Assembly: GCF_000696185.1 (NCBI RefSeq)
Contig: NZ_KK853997.1
Span: forward strand, 2,294,761 to 2,358,760
DNA: 64,000 bases
Direction: 5' to 3'
Source: Kitasatospora cheerisanensis KCTC 2395
GTDB lineage: Bacteria > Actinomycetota > Actinomycetes > Streptomycetales > Streptomycetaceae
The notes under the pieces were generated by a model. The model was given only the letters and a program-made list of their open reading frames with translations, searched no databases and was not told the DNA's origin. Within the stretch, counting starts at the first letter, position 1. Each line of letters begins with the position of its first letter. Below, piece after piece: positions 8,456 through 16,382 of this stretch. Both the position numbers and the translations under genes were made by a program.

Positions 8456-9601
8456 TCAGTTCGCACCCTCCAGCAACCCCGTGAGCCGCTCCGCCAGCAT
8501 GTCCCAACGCCAGGCGTCGTGGACCCACTTGCGTCCGGCCTCCCCCATCTCCCGTCGCAGGTCCGCGTCCCCCAGGAGTCGCACCAGCCGCTCCGCCAGG
8601 ACGCTCTCCCCGCCCTTCCCGGGCACCACGTACCCCGTCTCACCCTCCCGTACGGCGTCCGGCGCGCCCCCGGAGTCCCCGGCGACGACCGGCAGCCCGG
8701 TCGCCGAGGCTTCCAGGTAGACGATCCCGAGGCCCTCGACGTCCAGCCCGCCCCGCCGGGTGCGGCACGGCATCGCGAAGACGTCCCCGGCCCCGTAGTG
8801 CGCCGGGAGCTCCTCCCACGGCACCGCGCCGGTGAAGACCACCGAGGACCGCACCCCGACCGAGTCCACGAGCTTCTCCAGCTCGCCGCGGTACGGCCCG
8901 CCGCCGACGATCAGCAGCACCGTCTCGGGCTGCGCCGCGAGCACCCGCGGGAGGGCCCGGATCAGGGTGTCCTGCCCCTTCCGGGGGACGAGCCGGGAGA
9001 CGCACACCACCACCGGCCGCTCGGAGAGCCCGAGCCGGGCCCGGACGGCGTCCCCGCCGGAGTCCGGCCGGAAGGTCGACTCGTCGACGCCGGGCGGCAG
9101 TTGGACCATCCGCGCGGCGGCTCGCGGGCCGACCGCCTTCGCGATCCGCGAGCGGGTGTACTCGCCGAGGTAGGTGAGGACGTCCGTGTTGCCGCCGATC
9201 CGCCGCAGCAGCTGCGCGGAGACCGGGAGTTGGGCCCACGCGGCCTCGTGCCCGTGGGTCATGCCGAGCAGCCGCTCGGCGCCGGCCCGGCGCAGCGTGG
9301 GGGCCATCAGGCCGAGCGGGGCGGCGGCCCCGAACCAGACGGAGGTGCACTTCTCGGCGCGCAGGATCTCGACGGCCCGCCGGGTGATCCGGGTGGTGGG
9401 CAGCATCATCTTCGTACGGTCGCGGACGACCGGGAAGGGTTGTGCGGCGTCGAACTCCGCGACCTCCCGGCCGTCGCGCCAGGTGGAGGCGTACACCACG
9501 ACCGACCCGGCGGGCTGCCGGACGGCCATGTTGTGGACGAACGCCTGGATGCCGCCTGGCCTGGGCGGAAAGTCGTTGGTGACGATGAGGGTTCTGTTCA
9601 T
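8456..9601 (-). CDS. pimB: GT4 glycosyltransferase, PimB-type mannosyltransferase
   Basis: 381 residues, the usual length for PimB' (GDP-mannose-dependent alpha-1,6 phosphatidylinositol monomannoside mannosyltransferase). N-terminal domain starts NDFPPRPGGIQAFV, with the diagnostic GMTHGHE near residue 128. The C-terminal GT-B domain has VCVSRLVPRKGQD, and the nucleotide-sugar site EGLGIVYLEASATGLPVV with the E-x7-E pattern. The protein acts at the cytoplasmic membrane face on glycolipid precursors. ATG at 9601. PimB is the closest family; another GDP-mannose transferase cannot be excluded. Confidence 0.85.
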   Translation of the reverse strand: MNRTLIVTNDFPPRPGGIQAFVHNMAVRQPAGSVVVYASTWRDGREVAEFDAAQPFPVVRDRTKMMLPTTRITRRAVEILRAEKCTSVWFGAAAPLGLMAPTLRRAGAERLLGMTHGHEAAWAQLPVSAQLLRRIGGNTDVLTYLGEYTRSRIAKAVGPRAAARMVQLPPGVDESTFRPDSGGDAVRARLGLSERPVVVCVSRLVPRKGQDTLIRALPRVLAAQPETVLLIVGGGPYRGELEKLVDSVGVRSSVVFTGAVPWEELPAHYGAGDVFAMPCRTRRGGLDVEGLGIVYLEASATGLPVVAGDSGGAPDAVREGETGYVVPGKGGESVLAERLVRLLGDADLRREMGEAGRKWVHDAWRWDMLAERLTGLLEGAN

Positions 9602-9803
9602 GTGCCGCGGCTCGCTCGGTCAGGGGGTGCTCGGAGTACCTGTGAGTGGTCCGTACGATAGGTCACCGTGCCCGTCCGCCGGGAACGCGGCCCGCACCCG
9701 TCGACGACGGCGCGGCGGGACCGTCGCAGGACCGGAAGGTTCGGACACGGTTCGGAGAAGTTTGAGGACACCGCCGCAACCGATGCGATGTGCTGGTGGT
9801 CCT

Positions 9804-9839
9804 TACCGGTACCCCCGGCGCGCGTGCCAGGTACCGGTA
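9804..9839. promoter_or_regulatory. Two copies of the palindrome TACCGGTA
   Basis: TACCGGTAC at 9804-9812 and GTACCGGTA at 9831-9839 are two copies of an 8-base palindrome, 28 bases apart, also forming a perfect 9-base inverted repeat. They end 25 bases before the GT87-type gene. The paired spacing suggests a dimeric regulator; an RNA stem is also possible. Confidence 0.4.
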
Positions 9840-9864
9840 CGACGCGACGACCCGAAGGAGCGTA

Positions 9865-11229
9865 GTGGAGTCAGCCCAGGCCGAACGGCCCGGCAGTTCG
9901 GAGCCCCCGGCGCTGTCTGCCTCGTCCGGTTCCGTGCCGAGCCGTCGTCCGCTGTGGGCCCTGGCGGCCGGCTGGACGGTCTCCCGGACACTGCTCGTGC
10001 TGGTCGTCACCGGCGTGCTGCGGATCGCCAGCACGGACGTGACGGCGGACGTCTCGGTGATCTACCACAGCTGGTACGAGGTGCTGCGCACCGGCACGTT
10101 CCCGCTGGACGACGTGACCTGGCAGTACCCGCCGGGCGCGGCGCTGGTGATCCTGCTGCCGGGCCTGCTGCCCTGGTCGTACCTGGTGTCGTTCTTCGTG
10201 GTCTGCGTCGTGGTGGACGCCGCGGCGATGGGCCTGCTGATGCGCGCGGGCGTCCGGAAGGGCCGCAGCTACCTGGGCGCCTGGTACTGGGTGGTGGGCG
10301 TGCCGCTGCTCGGGCCGACGGTGTACTGCCGGTACGACATCATCGTGACGGCGCTGGCGGTCGCGGGTCTGCTGGTGGCGCTGCGGCGGCCGGTGCTGAG
10401 CGGCGTTCTGCTGGGCCTGGGCGGCCTGTTGAAGATCTGGCCGCTGCTGGCGCTGATCGGCACCCCGCGCGGCCGCCGCACCCGGCGGGCGTGGACCTCG
10501 GCGGCGGCGTTCGCGGCGGCGCTGGGCTTCCTGCTGACGGCGGGCATGAACGGGGCGTTCGAGTTCCTGAAGTTCCAGTCGGAGCGCGGGATCGAGATCG
10601 AGTCGCTGGGCGCGCTGCCGCTGCACTTCGCGAAGCTGGCGGGGTCGTGGAACGGCACCGTGACGATGAACTACGGCTCGGTGGAGTTCCTCGGCCCGTG
10701 GGTGCCGGTGATCTCCAAGGTGATGGTCGGCATGACGGTGGCCGGTTTCGGCTGGCTGCTGATCTGGCGCCTGCGGGCGGCCCGTTGGACCTCGGCGACC
10801 ACCTTCGACGCGGCGCTGTGCGCCCTGCTGATCTTCACGGCGACCAGCCGGGTGATCAGCCCGCAGTACATGATCTGGCTGGTCGGCCTGGCGGCGGTGT
10901 GCCTGACGGTGCGCGGCAGCAGCCAGCGTCCGGTGGCGGTGCTGGTGCTGGCCGCCACGGTGCTGACCACCTTCGAGTTCCCGGTGATGTTCGGCATGGT
11001 GAACCGCAGCGAGCTGCCCGGCGTGCTGGTGCTGACGGCCCGCAACCTGGTGCTGCTGGCGGCCACGGTGCTGTCGGCGTACCGGCTGTGGCGCTCCACC
11101 CGGCGGCGCGAGGCGCTGACCACGGTGGTGCTGCCGGCCGGGCAGCTCGTCCCGCAGTACCCGGTGCGGCCGGGCATCGCCTACGAGCAGGACCTGCTGG
11201 ACGACCTCAGCCCGGCGGACCGCGCCTGA
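9865..11229 (+). CDS. Polytopic membrane glycosyltransferase-like protein (GT87 / DUF2029 type)
   Basis: 454 residues with about ten hydrophobic segments. Early in the protein lie YHSWYEVLRTGTFPLDDVTWQYPP and several aromatic-rich loops, the layout of GT-C mannosyltransferases that use polyprenyl-phosphate sugars. The GTG at 9865 follows GAAGGAG with four bases spacing; the longer in-frame ORF to 9790 lacks a ribosome site and would add basic, non-membrane sequence. It follows a PimB-type gene transcribed the other way, so a role in mannosylated glycolipid assembly is reasonable but inferred. Confidence 0.8.
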   Translation: MESAQAERPGSSEPPALSASSGSVPSRRPLWALAAGWTVSRTLLVLVVTGVLRIASTDVTADVSVIYHSWYEVLRTGTFPLDDVTWQYPPGAALVILLPGLLPWSYLVSFFVVCVVVDAAAMGLLMRAGVRKGRSYLGAWYWVVGVPLLGPTVYCRYDIIVTALAVAGLLVALRRPVLSGVLLGLGGLLKIWPLLALIGTPRGRRTRRAWTSAAAFAAALGFLLTAGMNGAFEFLKFQSERGIEIESLGALPLHFAKLAGSWNGTVTMNYGSVEFLGPWVPVISKVMVGMTVAGFGWLLIWRLRAARWTSATTFDAALCALLIFTATSRVISPQYMIWLVGLAAVCLTVRGSSQRPVAVLVLAATVLTTFEFPVMFGMVNRSELPGVLVLTARNLVLLAATVLSAYRLWRSTRRREALTTVVLPAGQLVPQYPVRPGIAYEQDLLDDLSPADRA

Positions 11230-11259
11230 CCCTCCGCCGCCCGTCCCCGCACCCCTCGA

Positions 11260-11295
11260 CTGTCCTGCAAGTTTCTGAAAGAGCTTGCAGGGCAG
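11260..11295 (+). promoter_or_regulatory. CTTGCAG-type inverted repeat upstream of PfkB kinase
   Basis: CTGTCCTGCAAG (11260-11271) and CTTGCAGGGCAG (11284-11295) form an inverted repeat with one mismatch in 12, 26 bases before the kinase ATG. The CTTGCAG half-site recalls those described for LacI-type MalR/Reg1 regulators of Streptomyces maltose and amylase genes. Regulator identity is inferred. Confidence 0.55.
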
Positions 11296-11320
11296 TGCTT
11301 TTCGCTGCCACCATCGCCGG

Positions 11321-12223
11321 ATGATCGACTACGACATCCTGATCGTCGGCGGCGTCGGCGTGGACACCATCGTGCGGGTGGACCGCCTGGAGGTCCCGCC
11401 CGGCCGCGACTCGGTGGGCGTGCCCCCGGTGCTCGACTACCCGGCGCACACCGGGAACGGCGTCGCACTCGCCTGCCACGCGCTGGGTCTGCGCACCAAG
11501 TTCGCCGACTTCCTCGGCGACGACCCGCAGGGCGCCCTGGTGCTGGCCGAATACGCCCGCCGCGGCCTGGACTTCAGCCACCTGCCCGCCCCCGCCGGCA
11601 CCCCGCGCAGCGTCAACCTGGTCGACGCGGACGGCCTGCGGTTCTCCTTCTACGACGGCCGCCACCCGGCGGACGCCCGGCTGCCGCGCGAGTTCTGGCT
11701 GCCGCTGCTGGAGCGCTCCCGCCACGTCCACCTGTCGATCACCGGCGTCAACCGGGACCTCTACCCGGACATCGAGCGTCTGGGCCGCTCCAGCTCCACC
11801 GACCTGCACGCCTGGGACGGCGAGAACGAGCACCACCGCCACTACGCGCTCCGCTCGGACCTGGTGTTCCTGTCCGCGGCGGCCCTCGCCAACCGCCCGG
11901 AGGCGGTGATGCGCTCGGTCCTGGCCCAGGGCCGGGCCGAGCTGGTGGTGGCCACCGCGGGCGCGCACGGCTCCTTCCTGCTGACCCGCGAGGACGAGGC
12001 GCCCCGGCACTTCCCGGCCGTGGACCCGGGCGCGCCGATCGTGGACAGCAACGGCGCGGGCGACGCGTTCGTCTCCGCCTTCCTGCACCGCCGGCTGGCG
12101 GGCCGCCCGGTCGAGGAGTGCATGCGGGCCGGCGCGGCGGCCGGCGCGTTCGCCTGCACCACGGCGGGCACCCACACCGCGTTCCTGGACGCGGCGGGCC
12201 TGGACCGGGCGCTCGCGGGCTGA
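11321..12223 (+). CDS. PfkB-family carbohydrate kinase
   Basis: 300-residue ribokinase-fold sugar kinase. The N-terminus DILIVGGVGVDTIVRVDR gives the first beta sheet; the anion hole and catalytic base lie in DSNGAGDAFVSAFLH near residue 245 (GAGD motif). The ATG at 11321 fits the kinase N-terminus better than upstream codons. An inverted repeat like a LacI-family operator lies 26 bases upstream, so the gene may be induced by a sugar. The substrate cannot be read from sequence. It converges with a metallopeptidase gene only five bases away. Confidence 0.88.
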   Translation: MIDYDILIVGGVGVDTIVRVDRLEVPPGRDSVGVPPVLDYPAHTGNGVALACHALGLRTKFADFLGDDPQGALVLAEYARRGLDFSHLPAPAGTPRSVNLVDADGLRFSFYDGRHPADARLPREFWLPLLERSRHVHLSITGVNRDLYPDIERLGRSSSTDLHAWDGENEHHRHYALRSDLVFLSAAALANRPEAVMRSVLAQGRAELVVATAGAHGSFLLTREDEAPRHFPAVDPGAPIVDSNGAGDAFVSAFLHRRLAGRPVEECMRAGAAAGAFACTTAGTHTAFLDAAGLDRALAG

Positions 12224-12228
12224 GCCGG

Positions 12229-13508
12229 TCAGGCCCGGAGGGTGGCCACCTCGGCCTCCCAGTCCTTGGTGAACTCGGCGACGCCGAGGCCGAGTTCGGC
12301 CCGGAAGGCACGCTCCAGCCCGCCGCTGCCGTTCTGCCCGACGGCCCGGTACAGCGCCACCAGCCGCTCCGGGCCGTACCGGCGGGCGATCAGGTCGCAG
12401 GCCAGCCAGGACAGCTCGTAGGCCTGCGCGATGCCGGCCGAGCCGGCGGTGAAGGCGTCGTCGGCGGGCAGCCCGCTGGGCAGCCGTCCGGCCCGGACGT
12501 CCTTGGCGAGTTCGGGGGCGATCTGCCGGACGGTCCGCCCGGCGCCCTGGTAGCCGGTGTAGTCGGCGACGCCCTCGGACAGCCACAGCGGCGTCCACGG
12601 CCTGGTGTCGGCCCGGGTGGCGACGTGGGTGGCCTCGTGGGTGACCACCACCCGCCGCCCGAGGTCGCTGAGCTGCCGGTACGCGTCCGGGTTGACCACG
12701 ATCCGGTCGGCGGGGGTGTGCGTCGGCGCGCCGCCGACCGCCAGGGTGACTGCGGCTATCCCCTGGTACGCGTCCGCGGAGACGTCCATCCGGCGGGCGA
12801 ACTGCTGGACGGTGAGCGGCAGTTCGAGCAGCAGCCGGCCGGGCTTCCAGGCGCCCCAGACCGATTCGACGATCGGCATCGAGCGCTCGGCGAGGGCGGC
12901 CAGGTCGGCCAGTTCGGCGTCCTCGCCGAGCCCCAGCACCAGGCAGTGCGGCGCGTTCGCGGACCGGACGGCGCCCAGGTCCCAGGGCGCGGCGGCGCCG
13001 GTGGGCACCTCCCGGACCACCCGCCAGCCGGCCCGGTCGCGGACGAGTTCGACCTGCCGCTCCAGCAGCGCCGGGTAGTCGTCCACGCCGGAGATCCGGT
13101 AGCCGAGCTCGGCGCCGACGGTCAGCCGGTCCACGCCCGGCGCGGGCTCGGTGAAGGTGGTCGGCCGCAGCGTGTACTCGGTGAACCGGATCGCGGCGGT
13201 GCGGGCCAGCAGGTCCCGGTCGGCCTCCTCGGCGCCCGGGGCCGTCGGCATCAGGCCGGCGTCGCGCCGCAGGATCGCCTCCGCGCGCTGCGCCAGCGCC
13301 CGGGTGACGGCCTCCCGGCTGCCGGCCGGCGTGCCGGGCCGGGCGGGGCGGCGGCCGCGCCGGACGGCTCGGCGGGCCGGACCCGGGGCAGCGAGAGCTG
13401 GGCGGCGCACCCGGCGGCGGCCAGCAGGGCGGCCCGCCGGGACAGCGGCGCACCGGCCCGCCGCGGGGCCTGCGGCAGGTCGGTGACCAGGGGCTCGTGC
13501 TGGTTCAG
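12229..13508 (-). CDS. Putative secreted zinc metallopeptidase (HEATH motif), frame broken near 13337
   Basis: The C-terminal 340 residues (12229 to about 13251) are a gluzincin-like domain with VVTHEATHVATRA, where HEATH supplies zinc ligands and the catalytic Glu, and WLSEGVADYTGY about 20 residues later for the third ligand. Upstream, a twin-arginine-like leader (LSRRAALLAAAGCAAQ) is in another frame. One base added to CCGGGCC at 13334-13340 joins them in one smooth reading. The frame has no ATG, GTG or TTG start; a CTG at 13508 overlaps the NlpC/P60 stop (CTGA). If taken literally, translation may begin at the ATG at 13251. Confidence 0.7.
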
Positions 13509-14557
13509 ACCCGCACCACCGAGTTGACCGGCATCGCGCTGACGCTCTCGTAGCGGACCCGGGCCCCGGGGTGGGGCGCATGCACGACGACACCGCCGCC
13601 GGCGTACATGCCGACGTGGTGCCTGTCCTTGAAGAAGATCACCAGGTCTCCGGGCCGGGCTTCGGCGAGGCTCACCCGCCGGCCGGCCGAGGCCTGTTCC
13701 TGCGAGGTCCGCGGCAGGGTCACTCCGGCCTGCCGCCACGCCCAGTACATCAGACCGGAGCAGTCGAACGTGCCGGGCCCGGTGGATCCGTACACGTACG
13801 GGGAGCCGATCTTCGAGACGGCGGCGGCCAGCGCGGCCGCGGCGCGCTCGGAGGCGGGGGGCTGGTCGCCGAGGTCGAGCCGGTCGGCGCCGCGGGCGGC
13901 GCGCGCCTGGGCCTCCCGGGCGTCCTCGTCGGCGAGCCGGGCCCGGTCGGCGGGCGCGAGCCGCCCCAGCAGCCGCTGGGCCTGGGCGAGGCGGCTGCGG
14001 ACCTCCTCCTTGGCGGCGGCCAGCCGGTCCCGGGCCTGTTCGAGCTCGGCGAGCTTGGCGGTGGTCTCCTGCCGGCGCTGGTCGAGCCGGCGCTGCCGCT
14101 CGCGCAGGTCGCGCAGGATGTCGTTCTGCCGGTCGGTGGCCTGGCCGAGCGAGCGGGCGCCGGACAGGTAGGCGGCCGGGTCGTTGTCGAGCATCAGCCG
14201 GACGGTGGGGTCGATGCCCTGGGAGCGGTACTGGGCGGCGGCGACGGCGCCCAGGTCGGCGCGCAGCCGGTTGAGCTCGTCCTGCCCGGCGGCGACCTGC
14301 CCCTGCAGCGTGCCGGCCTCGGTCTGCAGCCGCTTCTGCTGCTCCAGCGCGGCGTTGTACTTCTCGGACGCCTGCTCGGTCTCCTCGTACAGCCGGTCGA
14401 CCTGCGCCTTGACCTCGCTGCGGTCCGGCGGGTCGGCCGGGGTGGCGGTGGCCGGGCCGACGCCGAGCTGGAGCACTCCGGCCGCGGCGGCCGTGAGCGC
14501 CAGGACGCGGGCGAGGCGCTGGACACCGGGCAGTGGGGGGCGACGGTGCACGGACAC
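13505..14557 (-). CDS. Secreted NlpC/P60 peptidoglycan endopeptidase (paralogue 1)
   Basis: 350 residues: signal peptide (VLALTAAAAGVLQLGVGPATATP), a coiled-coil region (about 45-210) rich in Gln, Glu, Arg and Lys, and a C-terminal NlpC/P60 domain. The catalytic Cys is in FDCSGLMYWAW, the His in HVGMYAGGG, and a polar third residue in VVHAPHPGA. It should cleave D-Glu-diaminopimelate bonds in the cell-wall stem peptide. The GTG at 14557 matches paralogue 2 in spacing from GGAG (9 bases). It shares layout with paralogues at 14782 and 16383, all reverse strand. Confidence 0.9.
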   Translation of the reverse strand: MSVHRRPPLPGVQRLARVLALTAAAAGVLQLGVGPATATPADPPDRSEVKAQVDRLYEETEQASEKYNAALEQQKRLQTEAGTLQGQVAAGQDELNRLRADLGAVAAAQYRSQGIDPTVRLMLDNDPAAYLSGARSLGQATDRQNDILRDLRERQRRLDQRRQETTAKLAELEQARDRLAAAKEEVRSRLAQAQRLLGRLAPADRARLADEDAREAQARAARGADRLDLGDQPPASERAAAALAAAVSKIGSPYVYGSTGPGTFDCSGLMYWAWRQAGVTLPRTSQEQASAGRRVSLAEARPGDLVIFFKDRHHVGMYAGGGVVVHAPHPGARVRYESVSAMPVNSVVRV

Positions 14558-14637
14558 GTGCGACGACTCCGTTCCTGCGGCCGGCCTCCGCCGCCGCCCG
14601 CGGCTCGGGCGGCCGTCCGCACGGGGGGCCGGGCCAG

Positions 14638-14667
14638 AGGTTAGCGAGTCGGACGGATCCAGTCCAA
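14638..14667 (-). promoter_or_regulatory. SigA-like promoter of NlpC/P60 paralogue 1
   Basis: On the reverse strand TTGGAC (14667-14662), an 18-base spacer and TAACCT (14643-14638) lie about 80 bases before the GTG start at 14557. Confidence 0.5.
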
Positions 14668-14732
14668 ACCCCGACAGCACCGAATATTTGACCGCGAATC
14701 GGACACCGGAACGAGCCCGCCGGGAAAGGCAA

Positions 14733-14764
14733 CGGCCCGGCACCCCGTGCGGGGTACCGGGCCG
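14733..14764 (-). terminator. Hairpin terminator of NlpC/P60 paralogue 2
   Basis: CGGCCCGGCACCCCG (14733-14747) pairs with CGGGGTACCGGGCCG (14750-14764) with a single G-U-type mismatch, 17 bases after the stop at 14782. Confidence 0.7.
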
Positions 14765-14781
14765 GAGGCTCCGACGGTCCG

Positions 14782-15855
14782 TCAGATCCGGACGATCTTG
14801 TTGATCGGCATCACGGTGGCCGACTCGTAGCGGACCTGCGCGCCGGTGTGCGGGGCGTGCACGATCTGCCCGTTGCCGACGTACATGCCGACGTGGTGCT
14901 GGTCGCCGTAGTAGATGATCAGGTCGCCCGGACGGGCGTTGGCGATGTTGGTGCCGAGGCTGGTGCCGGCGCCCGCCTGGGCCTGCGAGGTGCGCGGGAT
15001 GGACACGCCCGCCTGCGCGTACGCCCACTGCATCAGGCCGGAGCAGTCGAAGGTGCTCGGGCCGGCCGCGCCGTACGAGTACCAGCTGCCCAGCTTGGAC
15101 AGCGCGGCGCTCATCGCGGCGCCCGCGTAGCCGGCCGGGGCCGGGGCCGCGGCCACGGCGCCGAGGTCGGCGCGGGCGGTGTCGCGGGAGGCACGCTCGG
15201 CCTGGGTGCGGGACTCGGAGGCGGCCTTGGCCTCGGCCGCGGCGAGCTCGTCGCGCTCCTTCTGGGTGAGCGTGTTGAGCAGCTCCTGCGCCTTGGCCAG
15301 CTTCGCCTGGACGTCCTCCTTCTCGGCCTTGAGGGCCTTGGTGGTGGTGTCCAGCTCGGCGAGCTTCTGCTCGGCCTCCTTGCGCTGGCCGTCGAGCTTG
15401 GCCTGCTCGGCCTTGAAGCTCTTCAGCAGGTCGGCCTGGGTGGCGCCGACGGTGTTGAGCGTGCCGGCCTGCCCGAGGAAGGTGTCGGGGCTGCTGGACA
15501 GCATCAGCTGCATGGTCTGCGGGATGCCGCCGCTGCGGTACTGCTCGGCGGCGATGGTGGCCAGGCTCTCCTGAACGGTGGTCACCTGGTCCTGCTGGCG
15601 GGCCAGCTGGTCCTGCAGCTGGGAGACCTGCTTCTGCAGGTTCTGCTGCTTCTCGACCGAGGCGTTGAGCGCTTCGGTCTTCACCTCGGCGTCTTCGTTG
15701 AGCTGGTCGACCTGCTGCTTGACCTGGTCCTTGGTGGGCGCCGGGTCGGCGTGCGCGCCGGTCTGGGCGGACAGCGCCACGGCGGTGGCGGCAGCGGCAG
15801 TGAGAATCGAGACCCGGGCACGGCCGACGGGCTTGGGACGACGATGGGACGCCAC
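14782..15855 (-). CDS. Secreted NlpC/P60 peptidoglycan endopeptidase (paralogue 2, c-di-AMP riboswitch-controlled)
   Basis: 357 residues with signal peptide (ILTAAAATAVALSAQTGAHA), a long Lys/Glu/Gln coiled coil (about 40-220) and a C-terminal NlpC/P60 domain: catalytic Cys in FDCSGLMQWAY, His in HVGMYVGNG, and HAPHTGA. GTG at 15855 has GGAG nine bases upstream; an earlier in-frame GTG would put the ribosome site inside the gene. Its roughly 280-base leader contains a ydaO-type c-di-AMP aptamer, so expression should respond to a nucleotide tied to cell-wall turnover and osmotic state. It probably remodels peptidoglycan during growth or germination. Confidence 0.92.
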   Translation of the reverse strand: MASHRRPKPVGRARVSILTAAAATAVALSAQTGAHADPAPTKDQVKQQVDQLNEDAEVKTEALNASVEKQQNLQKQVSQLQDQLARQQDQVTTVQESLATIAAEQYRSGGIPQTMQLMLSSSPDTFLGQAGTLNTVGATQADLLKSFKAEQAKLDGQRKEAEQKLAELDTTTKALKAEKEDVQAKLAKAQELLNTLTQKERDELAAAEAKAASESRTQAERASRDTARADLGAVAAAPAPAGYAGAAMSAALSKLGSWYSYGAAGPSTFDCSGLMQWAYAQAGVSIPRTSQAQAGAGTSLGTNIANARPGDLIIYYGDQHHVGMYVGNGQIVHAPHTGAQVRYESATVMPINKIVRI

Positions 15856-15865
15856 GAAGGCGGAC

Positions 15866-16005
15866 TCCTTCTTCCTCACACCGCCTACCGGGTGAGCTGA
15901 CGGGTTCGGGCCGGAAGAGATGCCCTACGGCGCCTCACCGCCCGCTGTCGCGGCCGACCTGGCGCCGATTCACCCCGGGGGAACGTGGTTCCCCGGCTCC
16001 GTTCG
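15866..16005 (-). ncRNA. ydaO-yuaA (cyclic di-AMP) riboswitch
   Basis: Reading the reverse strand, the leader carries the conserved blocks of the actinobacterial ydaO element in order: GAGCCGGGGAACCA, then GGGGTGAATCGG, then CGTAGGGC, then GACC-like and CCCGAACCCGTCAGCT, then CACCCGGTAGGCGG, ending about 10 bases before the ribosome-binding site of the NlpC/P60 gene at 15855. Block order, spacing and position before a cell-wall hydrolase all match known streptomycete examples. Boundaries are approximate. Confidence 0.9.
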
Positions 16006-16134
16006 ACAGCACCCCCGCAGGGGATCCCCGTCGGCGGATCACGTTCTGACGATCCGCCCGCTGCGTCACGGACTCGGCGGCGACCTCCGCCGTCGCCCCC
16101 CATGGGCGATCGACTCTGCGGCGGTCGAAGCACG

Positions 16135-16164
16135 ACCCTAGTAACCGATCCGTGATCCGTTCAA
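16135..16164 (-). promoter_or_regulatory. Promoter of the riboswitch/NlpC/P60 transcript
   Basis: Reverse-strand TTGAAC (16164-16159), 18-base spacer, TAGGGT (16140-16135). Transcription from here gives a leader of about 270 bases containing the whole aptamer. A similar N18-TAGGGT arrangement precedes paralogue 3 (17489-17518). Confidence 0.55.
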
Positions 16165-16278
16165 ATCCTTGTCAGAAAAAAATCTGATTCTGAGTCAATG
16201 TGAATGGGAAAACTGACCGAAAGTAAGGGATTCGTTGCACAGTGCGCAGCATTTCCCTCCGTTCGGCTCAGAAACGCA

Positions 16279-16328
16279 ACGCCCGGACGTGTCGTAGATC
16301 ACAGGAGGATCTCGACCCGTCCGGGCGT
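16279..16328 (-). terminator. Hairpin downstream of NlpC/P60 paralogue 3
   Basis: ACGCCCGGACG (16279-16289) pairs perfectly with CGTCCGGGCGT (16318-16328); the loop contains a second small stem (AGATC/GATCT). It begins about 55 bases after the stop at 16383. Confidence 0.5.
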
Positions 16329-16382
16329 GTCACGGTGCGTCAGTTGTCGCCCTATGGGGCGTATGTCCGATTCTTCGGGGCG

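Larger units (their letters stand above)
15856..16382. other. 527-base gene-free stretch between NlpC/P60 paralogues 2 and 3
   Basis: It holds the c-di-AMP riboswitch (15866-16005), a promoter (16135-16164), an AT-richer patch (about 16141-16260, with a run of seven A at 16176-16182 on the plus strand) and the hairpin after paralogue 3 (16279-16328). No credible ORF. Confidence 0.8.

Noticed and set aside
9668-9865. 65-codon ORF starting GTG after TACGAT, ending one base into the GT87-type start
   Set aside because: Spacing to the -10-like box is eight, not six, composition is Arg-rich, and no motif is visible. A leader peptide is possible but not supported.
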